Assembly (NCBI RefSeq): GCF_028583425.1 | Contig: NC_072791.1 | Span: forward strand, 32,867,368 to 32,931,367 | Direction of reading: 5' to 3' | From: Eublepharis macularius | Taxonomy: Eukaryota > Chordata > Lepidosauria > Squamata > Eublepharidae | DNA: 64,000 bases | Part shown: piece by piece, positions 12,401-22,387 of the stretch | Numbering within the stretch: the stretch's first letter is position 1 | How the letters are laid out: every line of letters begins with the position of its first letter | The notes under the pieces: model-generated | What the model was told of the DNA's origin: nothing | The model's database searches: none | Seen by the model: only the letters and a program-made list of their open reading frames with translations | Program-made: the position numbers and the translations under genes

Positions 12401-12455
12401 CAAAACCGAATTATTCAAAAAGGCTTTTTACTCAGATCGGAGGGAAATATTATAG
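9434..12455 (+). pseudogene. L2 LINE endonuclease-reverse transcriptase ORF, broken
   Basis: The endonuclease is seen as KIDVACLKETRLQ (9480s), VYRPPSS and LIVLGDFNIHAE (9950-10080). The RT is seen as NYHPVSHLPFLGKMIERTIA (11127-11190), FRPGHGTKTALVALVDDL, LLLLDLSAAFDTVDHAIL (11330-11390) and, in another frame, QYADDTQLY near 11600, the catalytic YADD box. The C-terminal part at 12030-12355 has the conserved IHWLPI...FKVLVITYKALHG block. At least three frame changes and stops are needed to read through, so it cannot be translated as one protein. Confidence 0.85.
9610..9843. mobile_element. GAGC-ended MITE, copy 1 (in the LINE)
   Basis: 234 bp with long inverted arms of about 75 bp: left GAGCGGGACCACAAGTGACG, right arm its reverse complement to the last base. 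Flanked by TAT on both sides (9607-9609 and 9844-9846), read as a 3-bp target-site duplication. It has no coding capacity and interrupts the LINE endonuclease. A second copy lies at 28584-28785. Confidence 0.82.
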
Positions 12456-12826
12456 AGAGGAGTCTCAAATGCTTTGCTAATGAGCTAGGGACCATAGACT
12501 TCACCACTACATTGCCTTGCATGTTATCTGTTGCTCAAATATGTACTCTTATACTACCTGTACTTCATGTTTATCTAATGTCAGTCCTAGAATTGATTAT
12601 GTTCTGTTTCAGCAATTCTTCAACTCTGTATTGGATCCTTGCTAATGCTATGGCTTTGTAAAATCCTATGACATTGTTGTGGAAATGTCCTTAACACTAT
12701 ATAGAAATGTCCTTGATACTGCATGGAAATGGTCCCGATACTGATTGTACTAATCTCACACTATGTAACCCGCCTTGAGTCTCAGTGAGAAAGGCGGACT
12801 GTAAATGACATAAATAAATAATAAGA

Positions 12827-14094
12827 CGTCAATTTTTAAATGTAGGTTGTCAATTCCAGAGGACTACAACATCCATGTCAAGGCAGCTTAGGATTTCATG
12901 GCCAACAGTTAACTATGCAACAGTCTCAAAACATTTTAGGTCCAACATGTATAGTAGAAAATACACATTATCTCGTTTTCTATAGCAGGCAGATGACTGA
13001 TGGTCTGGGAGAGAAGGTATTTTTATTAATCCCTTCAATGTGAATAAGTAATTTACTTGGTGACACTGAGACTCTTGGGAACTCTGCATGGGTGGAAGGC
13101 CAATTAAGTTGGTCTGCTGTTGGAGGAAGATGCATCTAGATGGTCTCCTTACAACCCTCAGGGAATTTGCTGTAAAATAATTGCTGCTCCTACCCATGTC
13201 TTGCTGGATCTCTGTGGAATCCAGCTGCTAGAACCAAGGCAAGTTCAAGGTTTAGGGGCTCCTTTCTTAACCCCCCCCCTTTAATCACATATCTTGTTTG
13301 GTACTCCTCACTCCCCAGACTCCTTTTCCTTCCCAAACTAGAGTCTGAAAAGGAGTGATGGCCTACCATGTCAGATTACTTGCTGTTCATTAGGAGTGCA
13401 AAATAGCTACATAAATGCAAATAAAGTAGTTGCATTACTCCACCGAACAGCCCGCATTTCTAAAGCTCTACATATGAAATGCAGAGACAACCAGGTGGTC
13501 CCCATACTGTTCCACCCAGAAGAGTTCAGTAATACTCCTGGTTTTGGAAGCAATCCCAAGCATGGCTCAATTGTGAAAGAAAGCTCAAACATCAGTTAGC
13601 GCACCCATCTCTGAACTTACTCTGCAGCAGTGATGGTAATTCTACCACCACTGCATCTACTCACAGCCATCCAATGGCGCTATTCCCAGGACTGTGAAAT
13701 CTTCTTCATCTGAGCCCCTGACATGGTAATCTAGAACCCTTGCAGGTGCACTATGATTTATTTTCAATCCATTTTGCAGATAAAAAAATCATTTGCATCT
13801 GCTTTGATATAGATGCCACAGTACCACAACAAGATGCCCAGTGTATGTGTAGGCACAAGATGTAGCTGTCTTGCTGGAGCTGCAGAAGTCGGGGTATGGG
13901 AGATATTTGGATGGGAGACCTACTGGGAACCCTGTGTACAGTGCTTTTAGTTTCATGAGGAAAAATAGGCAGGACTGTTTAGTTACTAGCTCCTGAATGA
14001 ATTTATTTGTTGCAGCCTAAAGAAGTTGACAGAATAGTTAAAGGGATGCAGCTGTATAGTTGACCATTGCCTTTCTTGCTACTTTTTTTTTTGT
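12827..14094. other. Intron of CATSPERB copy A, mostly unassigned
   Basis: No gene. A 5S-like segment (ggagatatttggatgggaga) near 13890-13945 may be the remnant of another 5S-related SINE. The rest is unassigned. Confidence 0.4.
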
Positions 14095-14305
14095 AGCCAA
14101 CTTATGGCAAATTGTGGCCAACTTATGGCAAACCCATAGCATTTTCAAGCAAGGGATGTTCAGAGGTGGTTTGCCATTGCCTGCCTATGCATAGCAACCC
14201 TAGACTGTCTTGATAGTCTCCTATCCATGTACTAACCAGGGCTGACCCTGCTTAGTTTCTGAGAATAATTGGACTAGCCTTGGCTACCCAGGTCAGGTCA
14301 TCTTA
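14095..14305 (-). mobile_element. 5S rRNA-related SINE (minus strand)
   Basis: Same family as 7545-7728: aggtggtttgccattgcctg, then tactaaccagggctgaccct and tgcttagtttctgag, the reverse complement of the 5S-like head. It ends about 30 bp before the acceptor of the exon at 14337. Confidence 0.62.
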
Positions 14306-14336
14306 CTACATACTGACTGCTTTTTCTTTTCTATAG

Positions 14337-14411
14337 GGATCTGAGCTTTTCCATTTCAGGGTAGCAACTATTCCTGGAATCTCCTTTTGTAACTTATATG
14401 ATGAATTTCAG
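14337..14411 (+). CDS. CATSPERB: CATSPERB copy A coding exon (penultimate)
   Basis: 75 nt, phase 0 to phase 0, acceptor ttttctatag and donor gtatgg. It encodes 25 residues beginning GSELFHFRVATIPG and ending LYDEFQ, a strongly conserved CATSPERB block just before the membrane segment. Confidence 0.88.
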
Positions 14412-14691
14412 GTATGGTCAACAACCATTAACTTTATTTATTAATACCAAAATATAAACAATAAAACAGAGTGCAGGTTTATAAAAAATATTCCTGAATG
14501 TTCAGCTATTAATTCCAATGGAAAATTCTGCTAAATGGCAATCATCATATATCTAATAGTGGTATGCCCTGAAGAACCAAAAATCCACCTGAGGGGTACA
14601 AATTGGTAAGGAAGAGATTTCTGAAATTTCTTCCAAAAACTGTTTCCTTAATCACCTTATGAAAACTGCCAAGGGTAAACTGTTAGTATAA

Positions 14692-14850
14692 AAAAGTAGT
14701 GTTAGAGTGTTGGACTAGGAGAGTCAGGTTCAAACCCCCAGTCTGCCAAGGAAGCCCACTAGATGGCCTTGGGGCAGTCGTGCCTTCTCAGACTAACTTA
14801 CCTCAGAGGACTGCTGTGAGGCTAAAATGGAGAAAAGAATTATTTAACCC
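14692..14850 (+). mobile_element. tRNA-derived SINE
   Basis: Contains an A-box-like tagtgttagagtgttggact and a B-box-like GGTTCAAAC about 30 nt further on, then a body common to squamate SINEs (ccttggggcagtcgtgcc, ctcagaggactgctgtgagg). Plus orientation. Confidence 0.6.
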
Positions 14851-15520
14851 ATTCTGGGCCCCCATTAGGTATGTACCCCTTAGTGTACTTCTGTCATCTC
14901 AATTTTGGGCTATTCACTAGACTAAAAAACAAAAAAACATGGAAATCAGCTCTATACTAAATACAAAATGTAGCTGAGCTTTTAGGGCCAATTACTGTCT
15001 CCCCTGTCTCCAGTATACATACACAGAAAGCAGGCACACCAGAAGATCTTAGAAGAAGCCATATATCTGCATTATGGCACACCATCAGCTCTCCAGGGAA
15101 AAATGATTTACTTATAGTTGTTCAGTGAGTCCTTTGTTGACTTAATTTCAAAATTGCATTGGGATAGGAGATGTAGCAATTAATCAGCAACTTCATTTCT
15201 AGTATGGGAGATTCCTATGTTATATCTGTTTGCAAATTACTTTCTTCAACCTACGTATTATCTCCTAATACCAAGAAGCCAGATGTGAGTGGTGAATGTG
15301 CAGTAAGGGAAAGCACTATGGAGTTATGTAGAGGGGTTTGCATTCTCAGCATTCAGAGACTTGATTATTCTTGGCACAGATGTATTTAGATACTTCCAAA
15401 GACCTGATCTTTCAGGTGTGAGAAGTGATGGGTCCTAAGATTACTACTTTTTCTGTTGTATAATTTTCGCAAGTTTAAACCTGCCTGAAAATAATGCCTT
15501 AGCCTTAACCGCACATGGGG
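14851..15520. other. Intron of CATSPERB copy A, nothing recognised
   Basis: No supported feature. The last 8 bases are the left target-site duplication of the next element. Confidence 0.4.
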
Positions 15521-15915
15521 TAGGGTTACTAGGTGCCTGCTGGTGGTGAGCTAACTCCCGGGGATTTGCCCCCTTATCTGCTGATCGCTGAGCAATTGGC
15601 GGGAGGGGACAAACTCTGGGAGCATGCCTGCCACTGGCATGCACCTCAGGAGCGCATGCAGTGCGTGCGCTCCCACCCCTCACACTGACCGCGGGAGTAT
15701 CCCTGTGCTCTGATTTGGCCCCAAACCGGCCAAATCAGAGCGTGGGAATGCTCCCGCAGCCAGCGCGATGACGTCACCTCCAGAAGTGACGTCACCATGG
15801 ACTTGCCATGGTGACATCACTTCCAGAAGTGACGTCATCATGCCACCGCCAGAGCAAGGGTAAGTTCCAGGCCCCTATCCTCCCTCTGAGAGGATAGAGG
15901 GACCTGGCAACCCTA
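15521..15915. mobile_element. hAT-type MITE, TAGGGTTGCC family, copy 1
   Basis: 395 bp. Ends TAGGGTTACTAGGTGCC and, read inward from the right, TAGGGTTGCCAGGTCCC. Flanks acatgggg and acgtgggg form an 8-bp duplication with one mismatch, the length typical of hAT transposons. It contains three TGACGTCA palindromes at 15769, 15787 and 15830. No coding capacity. It sits in the last intron of CATSPERB copy A. Confidence 0.78.
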
Positions 15916-16066
15916 ACGTGGGGGGAGGGGTGAGCTAGACTATGATTATTCATTGTTGAGTAAAAGACATTTTGCACATGCTTATAAGCATGCATTCCTT
16001 TAATGCTTAAAACCAAATACCAGGCTAAGTGAAACTGGGCATTCATTTCTCTGCTCCTACTCCACC

Positions 16067-16319
16067 TAGGGTTGCTAGGTCCCCCAGGCTTCCAAACTGG
16101 GGGTCAGGGAGGGTGCAGGGAACATAGGGGAAATTTGCCTTAGTCTTACCTTGGAAACTTATCTTACCACTTTGGAACCTTCCTTGTCTTACCAATGTTA
16201 AAAAACAATATCCCTGTGTGCGGGCCTTTCGTTCATTGTTGCACCAGAAATGACATCATTCCCAGCATGACAAGGAAGGCTGTGTATCAGGGCACCTGAC
16301 AGGGGACCTGGGAACCCTA
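16067..16319. mobile_element. hAT-type MITE, TAGGGTTGCC family, copy 2
   Basis: 253 bp, ends TAGGGTTGCTAGGTCCC and TAGGGTTCCCAGGTCCC (inward). Flanks actccacc and attccacc match at 7 of 8 positions. Same family as 15521-15915, only 150 bp away. Confidence 0.75.
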
Positions 16320-16847
16320 ATTCCACCTCTGACACACCCCTAGTCCCTATGGCCCTACTTATTCCTGAAGCAAATTCCTGCAGCAAACAGTGGCAGCAAC
16401 TCTAAATTACTATAACTCTCGCACTGGTTTTCTGCCCATTTGTTTGGCATTTAAAAGGGCAGAAATAAAAAAGAAATACACAAACGGTTCCAGAGAAAAG
16501 GATGTTGATACAGATCAAATAAGAATGAATTTGGTTTGGAAGAGGTTAATCGGTTTTGCTCTAGCTGGCTTGCAGTTGGCATTCCATTCCAGGGAATCAG
16601 AACAAAAACTGCCCATCCATTTTCTCTTATCTCTACAATGGAAAGGGCTAGAAGCTTTATTTTTTTTAATGAAAATTAGGAATCTGCAGGTGGAGCATGG
16701 CATATTTTGAGGGAGACATTGCTCCCAAGTGGCCCTGTAGTTATGGTCCTGGTTCTAATATCTTGCACATAGTACTTGGACATCATAAATTAGTATTCAG
16801 TCTTTGAAGAAGAGAAGATTTTGAAATTAGAATGTTTTCTGTTTCAG

Positions 16848-17072
16848 ATTTACGTCGATGATGCTCCATTGGCTTTTCCAGGAGACTATCTTATCAGTTC
16901 AATTACAGCTGTACTAATAGGATTTATTATATTTGTGGCATTTATTTTGGAAATATATGAAATTCATATATGGAGTATTTTGAAGGAGAAACTAAGACAA
17001 ACAAACAAAGTGAGTTCAAAAGTTTCACTAACTACTCCTTCAGCAAGTTCAACAGATACTGATGAAAAATGA
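16848..17072 (+). CDS. CATSPERB: CATSPERB copy A last coding exon with transmembrane segment
   Basis: Acceptor ctgtttcag, then IYVDDAPLAFPG, a hydrophobic helix of about 22 residues (LISSITAVLIGFIIFVAFIL) and a basic/Ser-Thr-rich cytoplasmic tail ending TDTDEK before the TGA at 17070-17072. The order of a short extracellular motif, a single membrane span and a short tail is that of CATSPERB. The exon starts in phase 0, in agreement with the previous exon. Confidence 0.9.
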   Translation: MYVDDAPLAFPGDYLISSITAVLIGFIIFVAFILEIYEIHIWSILKEKLRQTNKVSSKVSLTTPSASSTDTDEK

Positions 17073-17220
17073 CTGTCAACAGCAGTAACTATATTTTTCA
17101 GAGGATGTAAAGAAATTAGTTTTACTATTATTTAGTAATATTTTGGTCATTGTTTGACATGTTAAACAGAATTTTATTTGGTAGGGGAATTTTAATAAAT
17201 ATATAACTACCCACATGTCT
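17073..17220 (+). promoter_or_regulatory. CATSPERB copy A 3' UTR and poly(A) signal
   Basis: AAUAAA at 17194-17199, about 120 nt after the stop codon, in an A/T-rich stretch. The cleavage site is inferred to be 10-25 nt further on. Confidence 0.65.
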
Positions 17221-18372
17221 GACCACTTATTTCTTGGTTACAGATTCCGTAGCAAACACAGTGCAAAAGGCTCTTTTAATCTGCTTTATACATTAGTTGT
17301 ATTGAAAGCAGCAAAAAATAGAATCCCAAAAATCACAATTTAACCAATGTTAAAATATCTTAAATGTATCTTTGTTCGGTGGCAATATTGTAGCTAATAA
17401 GGTTAAACTGAAGTGTTAATATGTTCAACAGTAAAGATGCACAAAAATAGTTTTCAAAACCTAACAGTCCCCATATCCAAGCCAGGTCGGGCAGGATCCA
17501 GTTATTTCCATTCATCCAGGAAACCCTTAAGTTGTCCAGCCACCATCCAGCCAGTCACCTAGCTCAGGAACAGATTATTTGAGACTGATCAATAATTATT
17601 CAGCCCTCCTGGGTCCAAGGCAGATTTCTTAAGAAGTGGATACACCACACACACAGCTGGTTTCAAGGGTCCAGCAATAGGCTTACCAAGCTTCCTACCA
17701 TGCCAGGAGGCCTACTTCCAATTGTCTCTGTTGCCTGCCACCGCTCTGAGCTGCAGTGGGAGAAAACTAAAAATGCTGTAGGCCTCTGCACCAATATGTC
17801 ACTTCTGAGTACAACCCAGATGTAACAATGGGTAGCTCTAGGAAGTACCAGAAATTTTATGGTACTTCTATGGTATCATAGAGTTTTATCATAGTATTTA
17901 TGACAATTCCAACAGATAACTCATTGTCCCTTCTGGGTTGTACCATGTCCCTATTGCTCAACACTTCCACTGGTTGTCCAGTTATAAAGCAACCATCCTC
18001 TCCCTAAAAGAGGTACTAACTGCTTCTCAGGCCCAATCAGCCAGCCGCTTCCCCCCCCCCACTCCCTCATGCACAGATTTAAGCAACCAGCAAGGTAACT
18101 TTGCTAGGCATGGCCTGGCAGTCAATAGGAGACAGGGGGCAGGGACATGGGGGTGCACCATTGGCAATATTTTATTATCACTTCCATGGGAAACTTGGCA
18201 GTGACATCTGTCCTGTCTAGGAATTGTCAGAAACTCAATGGTAAAATCGTAGAGGGTTTTTGCAATTCCTAAAGAGTACGGGCATCATTTCCAGGTTTTC
18301 CCTGTAAGTGACATCATACCATAGGCCATTTGTTTGTTTATTTTTCTCTTGGCAATCAGCCTGACAACCAGC
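17221..18372. other. Intergenic, nothing recognised
   Basis: A/T-rich then mixed sequence with scattered tgacatca-type segments resembling the MITE interiors around it. No gene found. Confidence 0.4.
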
Positions 18373-18575
18373 TTGGGTTGCCAACCTTCTTCTGGAAATG
18401 CAACTGATCTCCAGACTACAGAGATCAGTTTCCTTAGAGAAAATGGCTGTTTTGGAGCAAGGACTGTATGGCATTATACCTTGCTGAGGTCCCTCCCTTT
18501 TCCAACCCCTGCCCTCCCTAGGTTTCACTCCCCCCAAATCTCCAGGAATTTCCCAATAGGGAGCTAGTAACCCTA
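18373..18575 (-). mobile_element. hAT-type MITE, copy 3
   Basis: 203 bp, ends TTGGGTTGCCAACC and TAGGGTTACTAGC (inward), flanks caaccagc and caaccaga (7 of 8). The interior (agactacagagatcagtttc, gcattataccttgctgaggt) is the reverse complement of the interior of the repeats at 29649-29850 and 34800-35095, so the three belong together. Confidence 0.72.
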
Positions 18576-18901
18576 CAACCAGAAGGAAGGGCAAGGGCAT
18601 TGGGGCACCATAAGCAATGTTGTAACATCACTTCTGTTGGAAACCGAGAAGTAGTGTCAGACTTCTCTAGGCATCGCCAGAAAATCAATGGCAGAACTAT
18701 AGGACTTCTGGCTATTCCTAGAGAGGACTCTGTTACTTCCAGGTTTTCCCTGTAAGTGATGTCACACAGTCAGCCTTTTTTCTCCTGCTACCTATCAGAG
18801 AAGTGTTGGGAAATGGGAACTGCGGATCCCTCACCCTAGCAGGGGCTTGTCAGCGCTACAAGAAAGGTATGTGTTATATAAATTGTTGGTAGGCCGCAAG
18901 C

Positions 18902-19252
18902 TAGGGTTGCCATGTCCCCTTACCCTACCACCAGGAGGGTGAGGGGACCTGGCACTTACCTTGCTGGTCTCCTCAGGCATGCACTCATGGCAGCTGCAAT
19001 GATGTCAATTCTGGAAGTGTCGTAATCGTGCCTGGCAGTAGGCAAGCTCCCGCCTTTCACAAGGGCCAATTTTGATATCATGTTCAGATGTGACATCATT
19101 AAGCCTGTGAGGAAAGCGTCCACTCTGCACTGCCTTGGGAGATTTTTTAGCCTTCCTGGTCTGTTTCCCAAAGACTGCCCGCCCCCCGCCAGCCAGGTGA
19201 GTGGCTGGGAACAGGGAAACCCCTCACCCCCATTGGAGGACTGGCAGCCCTA
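18902..19252. mobile_element. hAT-type MITE, TAGGGTTGCC family, copy 4
   Basis: 351 bp, ends TAGGGTTGCCATGTCCCC and TAGGGCTGCCAGTCC (inward), with a perfect 8-bp duplication ccgcaagc at 18894-18901 and 19253-19260. The interior again has tgatgtca/tgacatca segments. Confidence 0.82.
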
Positions 19253-19568
19253 CCGCAAGCATCCAAAGATCCTTTCCATATCCTCAAAGTGAATAAACTG
19301 AAAAGTATCCCAAAGAGCTGGAAAAGTTGACACTCTGGCACCATCTGGCCCTGTCAGTGCTAATGTAGAATTCAAGTTTGTAACAGAAAGAAGCTGGGAA
19401 CTGAGCTAACTACCCACCTTGGAATATCCACCTTTGGTTACCCAGTTTCAGGTACTCCTTTTTAAGGGTGAGCTGGGGGAGTAGGTAGCTGGGGGAGGAG
19501 GTAGCAGAAGAGAAAGATGCTGGTAACAGAGAGGAGCATCTGATAATTTGGTTGCAATATCCTCTGAG

Positions 19569-20004
19569 TAGACATGGGCACGAACCGAAAAAAACCCAAA
19601 CCACCTGATTCGTGGTTTGTCGCTGTTCCACGAACCATGAACCACGAACTTCCATGAATCAGTTTATGGTTCGTAGTTCGTGGAATTCAAACGCCTGCCA
19701 GCTTCTGAAGCCGGTGCGGGGTGTTTGAAACTGACAGCCCCCTTCTCCTGTCGCCCCAAAGTGGCAGGAGAAGTCTGTCAGTTTCAAAACACCCCACGCA
19801 GGCTTCATCCAATTGGGTGAAGCCGGTGAGGAGCATGTGAAACTGACAGCCCTGTTCTCCTGTCCCGAGCGGCAGGAGAACAAGGCTTCTTGTCAGCTTC
19901 ATTCGCCCAGCACCTGCTTCAGCCCATCGGCTGAACCCAGCGCGGGGTGAGTGAAACTGACAGCCCTGTTCTCCTGTCCCCTGAGTGGTTTGTGCCCACC
20001 TCTA
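19569..20004. mobile_element. Non-autonomous hAT element, TAGAGGTGGG family
   Basis: 436 bp, ends TAGACATGGGCACGAACC and TAGAGGTGGGCACAAACC (inward), with a perfect 8-bp duplication cctctgag at 19561-19568 and 20005-20012. The left subterminal zone is packed with cgaacca/tggttcg units, as in the 4.2-kb hAT at 35243-39467, which is its likely autonomous relative. The middle holds about three copies of a gaaactgacagccc...tctcctgtc unit and no gene. Confidence 0.85.
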
Positions 20005-20012
20005 CCTCTGAG

Positions 20013-21880
20013 TTGTGGGTAAAGGTAAACTTACTTATTCTGCTTCAGATCATCAGTTTGGATCTGTAGCTAGCACACAGGTCTGTTTAATGCTTTATTC
20101 CCAGGGAGAGGCTGCATCAAAGTGTTAGCACAGCAATTTCAAGCAACATGCAGAACTTCTGGGCCTCTGGGGCCTATCATATTAAGAACTACCTGTCCCA
20201 GAGTTCCTTTTGCATAGACAGGAGTACATCTGATGCAAATGGCAAAAGAAAATACCGTAAGACAGGGGAAGCTAGTGCTGCTGCTCGTAGGATTTGCAGG
20301 CCCCAAACATATGTAAGTTTCTAATTCATTCACACACACACGGTCCATGTTGCCTTGTCTGGTAGTGGCTGCACATACAAATCAGACAGCCTGAAACATA
20401 AAGAGGTAAAAGAAAGGGGGAAAAAAGAAACTAAAGGAAACCAATTTGTGCTCCAGTTTTTCAAATTGGGCAAGGCCTTTCTGCAGTCAGGTAACAATAC
20501 AGTAACTAGAGAAACAAATGAACAAAATCAAGATGACAATGATTTTGAAATACAAACTGAGTCTGTGGCTGCTAATTTTCAGTAGTATGCCTAGCCCTAC
20601 AGGTTCTGTGCATGCTGCCAGTGACTGTGGAAGGAGCGAAATGAAGTTTCCACAAGCTAGCACTAGTAAAAAACTGCTTGTGTTCTACAGTGGGGCAAGA
20701 ACGATTAAGCCACCTAGCCATTTTGCCTACTGAGAGTGAATGCGCAACAGAAATTGACTTGGGAGCGGGGAGTCTAGTTAATCATTTTGCAATTAAAAGG
20801 GTCAGGAAAATAAAGCTTTATGTTAATTGGTCTAATCTTTGCAACCACATTGGTCCATTAGATTTTTTTAAAGACATTGGCAGGATAATCCCTTTTTAGT
20901 GACCAAAAATTTCCAAAATAGTTAGCAGCTTTGTAGGATCCTGGGACTGGGTGTTTGCCAGGATGGTGGCTCCACCCCTGCACTCACCTACTTCAGAGAA
21001 GCCTCCAGCAGGAGGCAACCTCATCCAGGAACAGCTGAGACAGGCAGCTCAACCAGACACTTTGGGGGTAGAAGTAAGGACGAGGCCATGACTAGATGTG
21101 TGCCAGCAGCAGTCTCAAAGCCTTGCAGGCCTGGCACATACTAGGGTTGCCAGGCCCCCAGGTGGGGTGCAGGTGGCAGGTGGCAGCAGGATATCTATCT
21201 TCCTCTTATGTGTAAAGTGCAAGTGCCCCCTGTTGCACCAGAAATGATGTCATTTTTGGCGCAATGGAGGAGCCACCAGGTGCCCTGAAGCCAAACTCAG
21301 TAGAATTCACCCATTTGGAAGCGATTTCTACTGAGCTTGGCTTCAGCGTGCCCCATAACTTCCCCATTGGACTGGAAAATGAGCACAATGGAGAAGCCAT
21401 GGGCACACTGGAACCAAACTCAGTGGAAACCACTTTTAAATGGGCAATTTCTACTGAGCTTGGCTTCAGCACACTCAGTAACTCTTCTGTCACTGGCATG
21501 ACAGGGAGTGAAGGAGCATGTGCACACACACTTCTTCTCCCCGTGCCTCCTCCCATCAGCCAAGACTGGGGCACAGCAGGTGAGGGCAGGGGGAGGGCAA
21601 GCCTAGCAAATGCCTCAGCAGGGAGGCAAGGTTCGGGCAGCAGACCTGGAAACAGGCCTGAGGAGGTAGCCAGCAGCAGTTGGGGCCTCTTGGGACCTGG
21701 GCAGACAGCCACATCAGCCTCTTACATCCTCTGAGGACAATGGGGCAGAAGATGGTAAGGACCAGCCAGAAAGACCATTGGCACAGATTCCTTCACTTAC
21801 CTTGGGCCCACCTCTGAAGGGAAGGCCTTGTCCAGGGTCAGTCAACCCCCAGACAATCTCCAAGGAGCTCTGAGAATGGC
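20013..21880. other. Intergenic, repeats only
   Basis: No gene. A TAGGGTTGCCAGG left end at 21142 looks like a truncated member of the hAT-type MITE family. In 21280-21470 a segment around gtagaattcacccatttgga / cagtggaaaccacttttaaa occurs as two diverged tandem copies. Confidence 0.4.
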
Positions 21881-22387
21881 TGTCAGTCCCTGGCAGTTTG
21901 GTCCCTTCAAGTTCTCCACAGTTAACACACAGGTGTTCCAGTTGAAGCAACTTTATTTGAGATCAATACAGTTCAGGGTGTTCATGCAACGGTAGCAATT
22001 GGCAGAAGTGACTATTCAAAAATGGACACTACTAATTATAGGGAAACTTTCCGCCCTTTGGGTCCATTGACATTCTGGCGTGAAACCCCAAAGAGTTACA
22101 TGGGAACTGATTAGTTTAGGCTAGACAGAGTACAGAAAGAAATAATTGCAGTCTCTGAGAAAAGCTACATTGTTCGCTGCCTGCAGTTTGCATCCAAGGA
22201 CACTTGCTCCAGAAGTGAAAGTAAACACTTGCAATAGATAACAGACAGCCCCCACTGGCTCAGTGCATTGTAAGTTAGCAGTTTACACACTCTCAGATGA
22301 TTTATACAAAATAGAACCTTAGCAAATAGTTATGATCAGCACAAGATACATAACACAATATTGGCAGGTATGCTGGCATACATGACA
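21881..22387 (-). mobile_element. Candidate solo LTR (minus strand)
   Basis: 507 bp. On the minus strand it starts TGTCATGTATGCCAGC and ends CTGACA. It contains a TGTATAAATC box (plus strand near 22300) and, about 350 nt later, AAUAAA (plus strand near 21950) followed by a short tail, the order expected for U3-R-U5. Flanks atggc and gtggc match at 4 of 5 bases. No internal retroelement genes are present, so it is read as a solo LTR of unknown family. Confidence 0.55.

Larger units (their letters stand above)
9170..12826 (+). mobile_element. L2-type non-LTR retrotransposon, decayed
   Basis: Endonuclease and reverse transcriptase segments in order on the plus strand, followed by a 3' tail typical of L2-like elements (a CGCCTTGAGTCTCAGTGAGA hairpin-like segment near 12770, then aaataaataata). 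The reading frame is broken in several places and split by a MITE at 9610-9843. It lies in an intron of CATSPERB copy A in the sense orientation. The 5' border is approximate. Confidence 0.85.
2822..17220 (+). other. CATSPERB: CATSPERB copy A, 3' end of gene (four last coding exons)
   Basis: CatSper beta is an auxiliary transmembrane subunit of the alkaline-gated calcium channel of the sperm flagellum, with a large extracellular region and one membrane segment near the C-terminus. Four exons with AG/GT borders and matching phases encode the family's C-terminal end: a TEVNNRTNW-type block, a YNPDGLTLSI block, GSELFHFRV...SFCNLYDEFQ, then IYVDDAPLAFPG followed by the transmembrane helix and a short cytoplasmic tail. 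The identity rests on remembered similarity of these blocks to mammalian CATSPERB. Earlier exons lie left of the window. No frameshift or stop is seen, so this copy may be functional. Confidence 0.88.

Noticed and set aside
14692-14770. tRNA gene
   Set aside because: A- and B-box-like motifs are present but no cloverleaf can be drawn; the body is that of a SINE.
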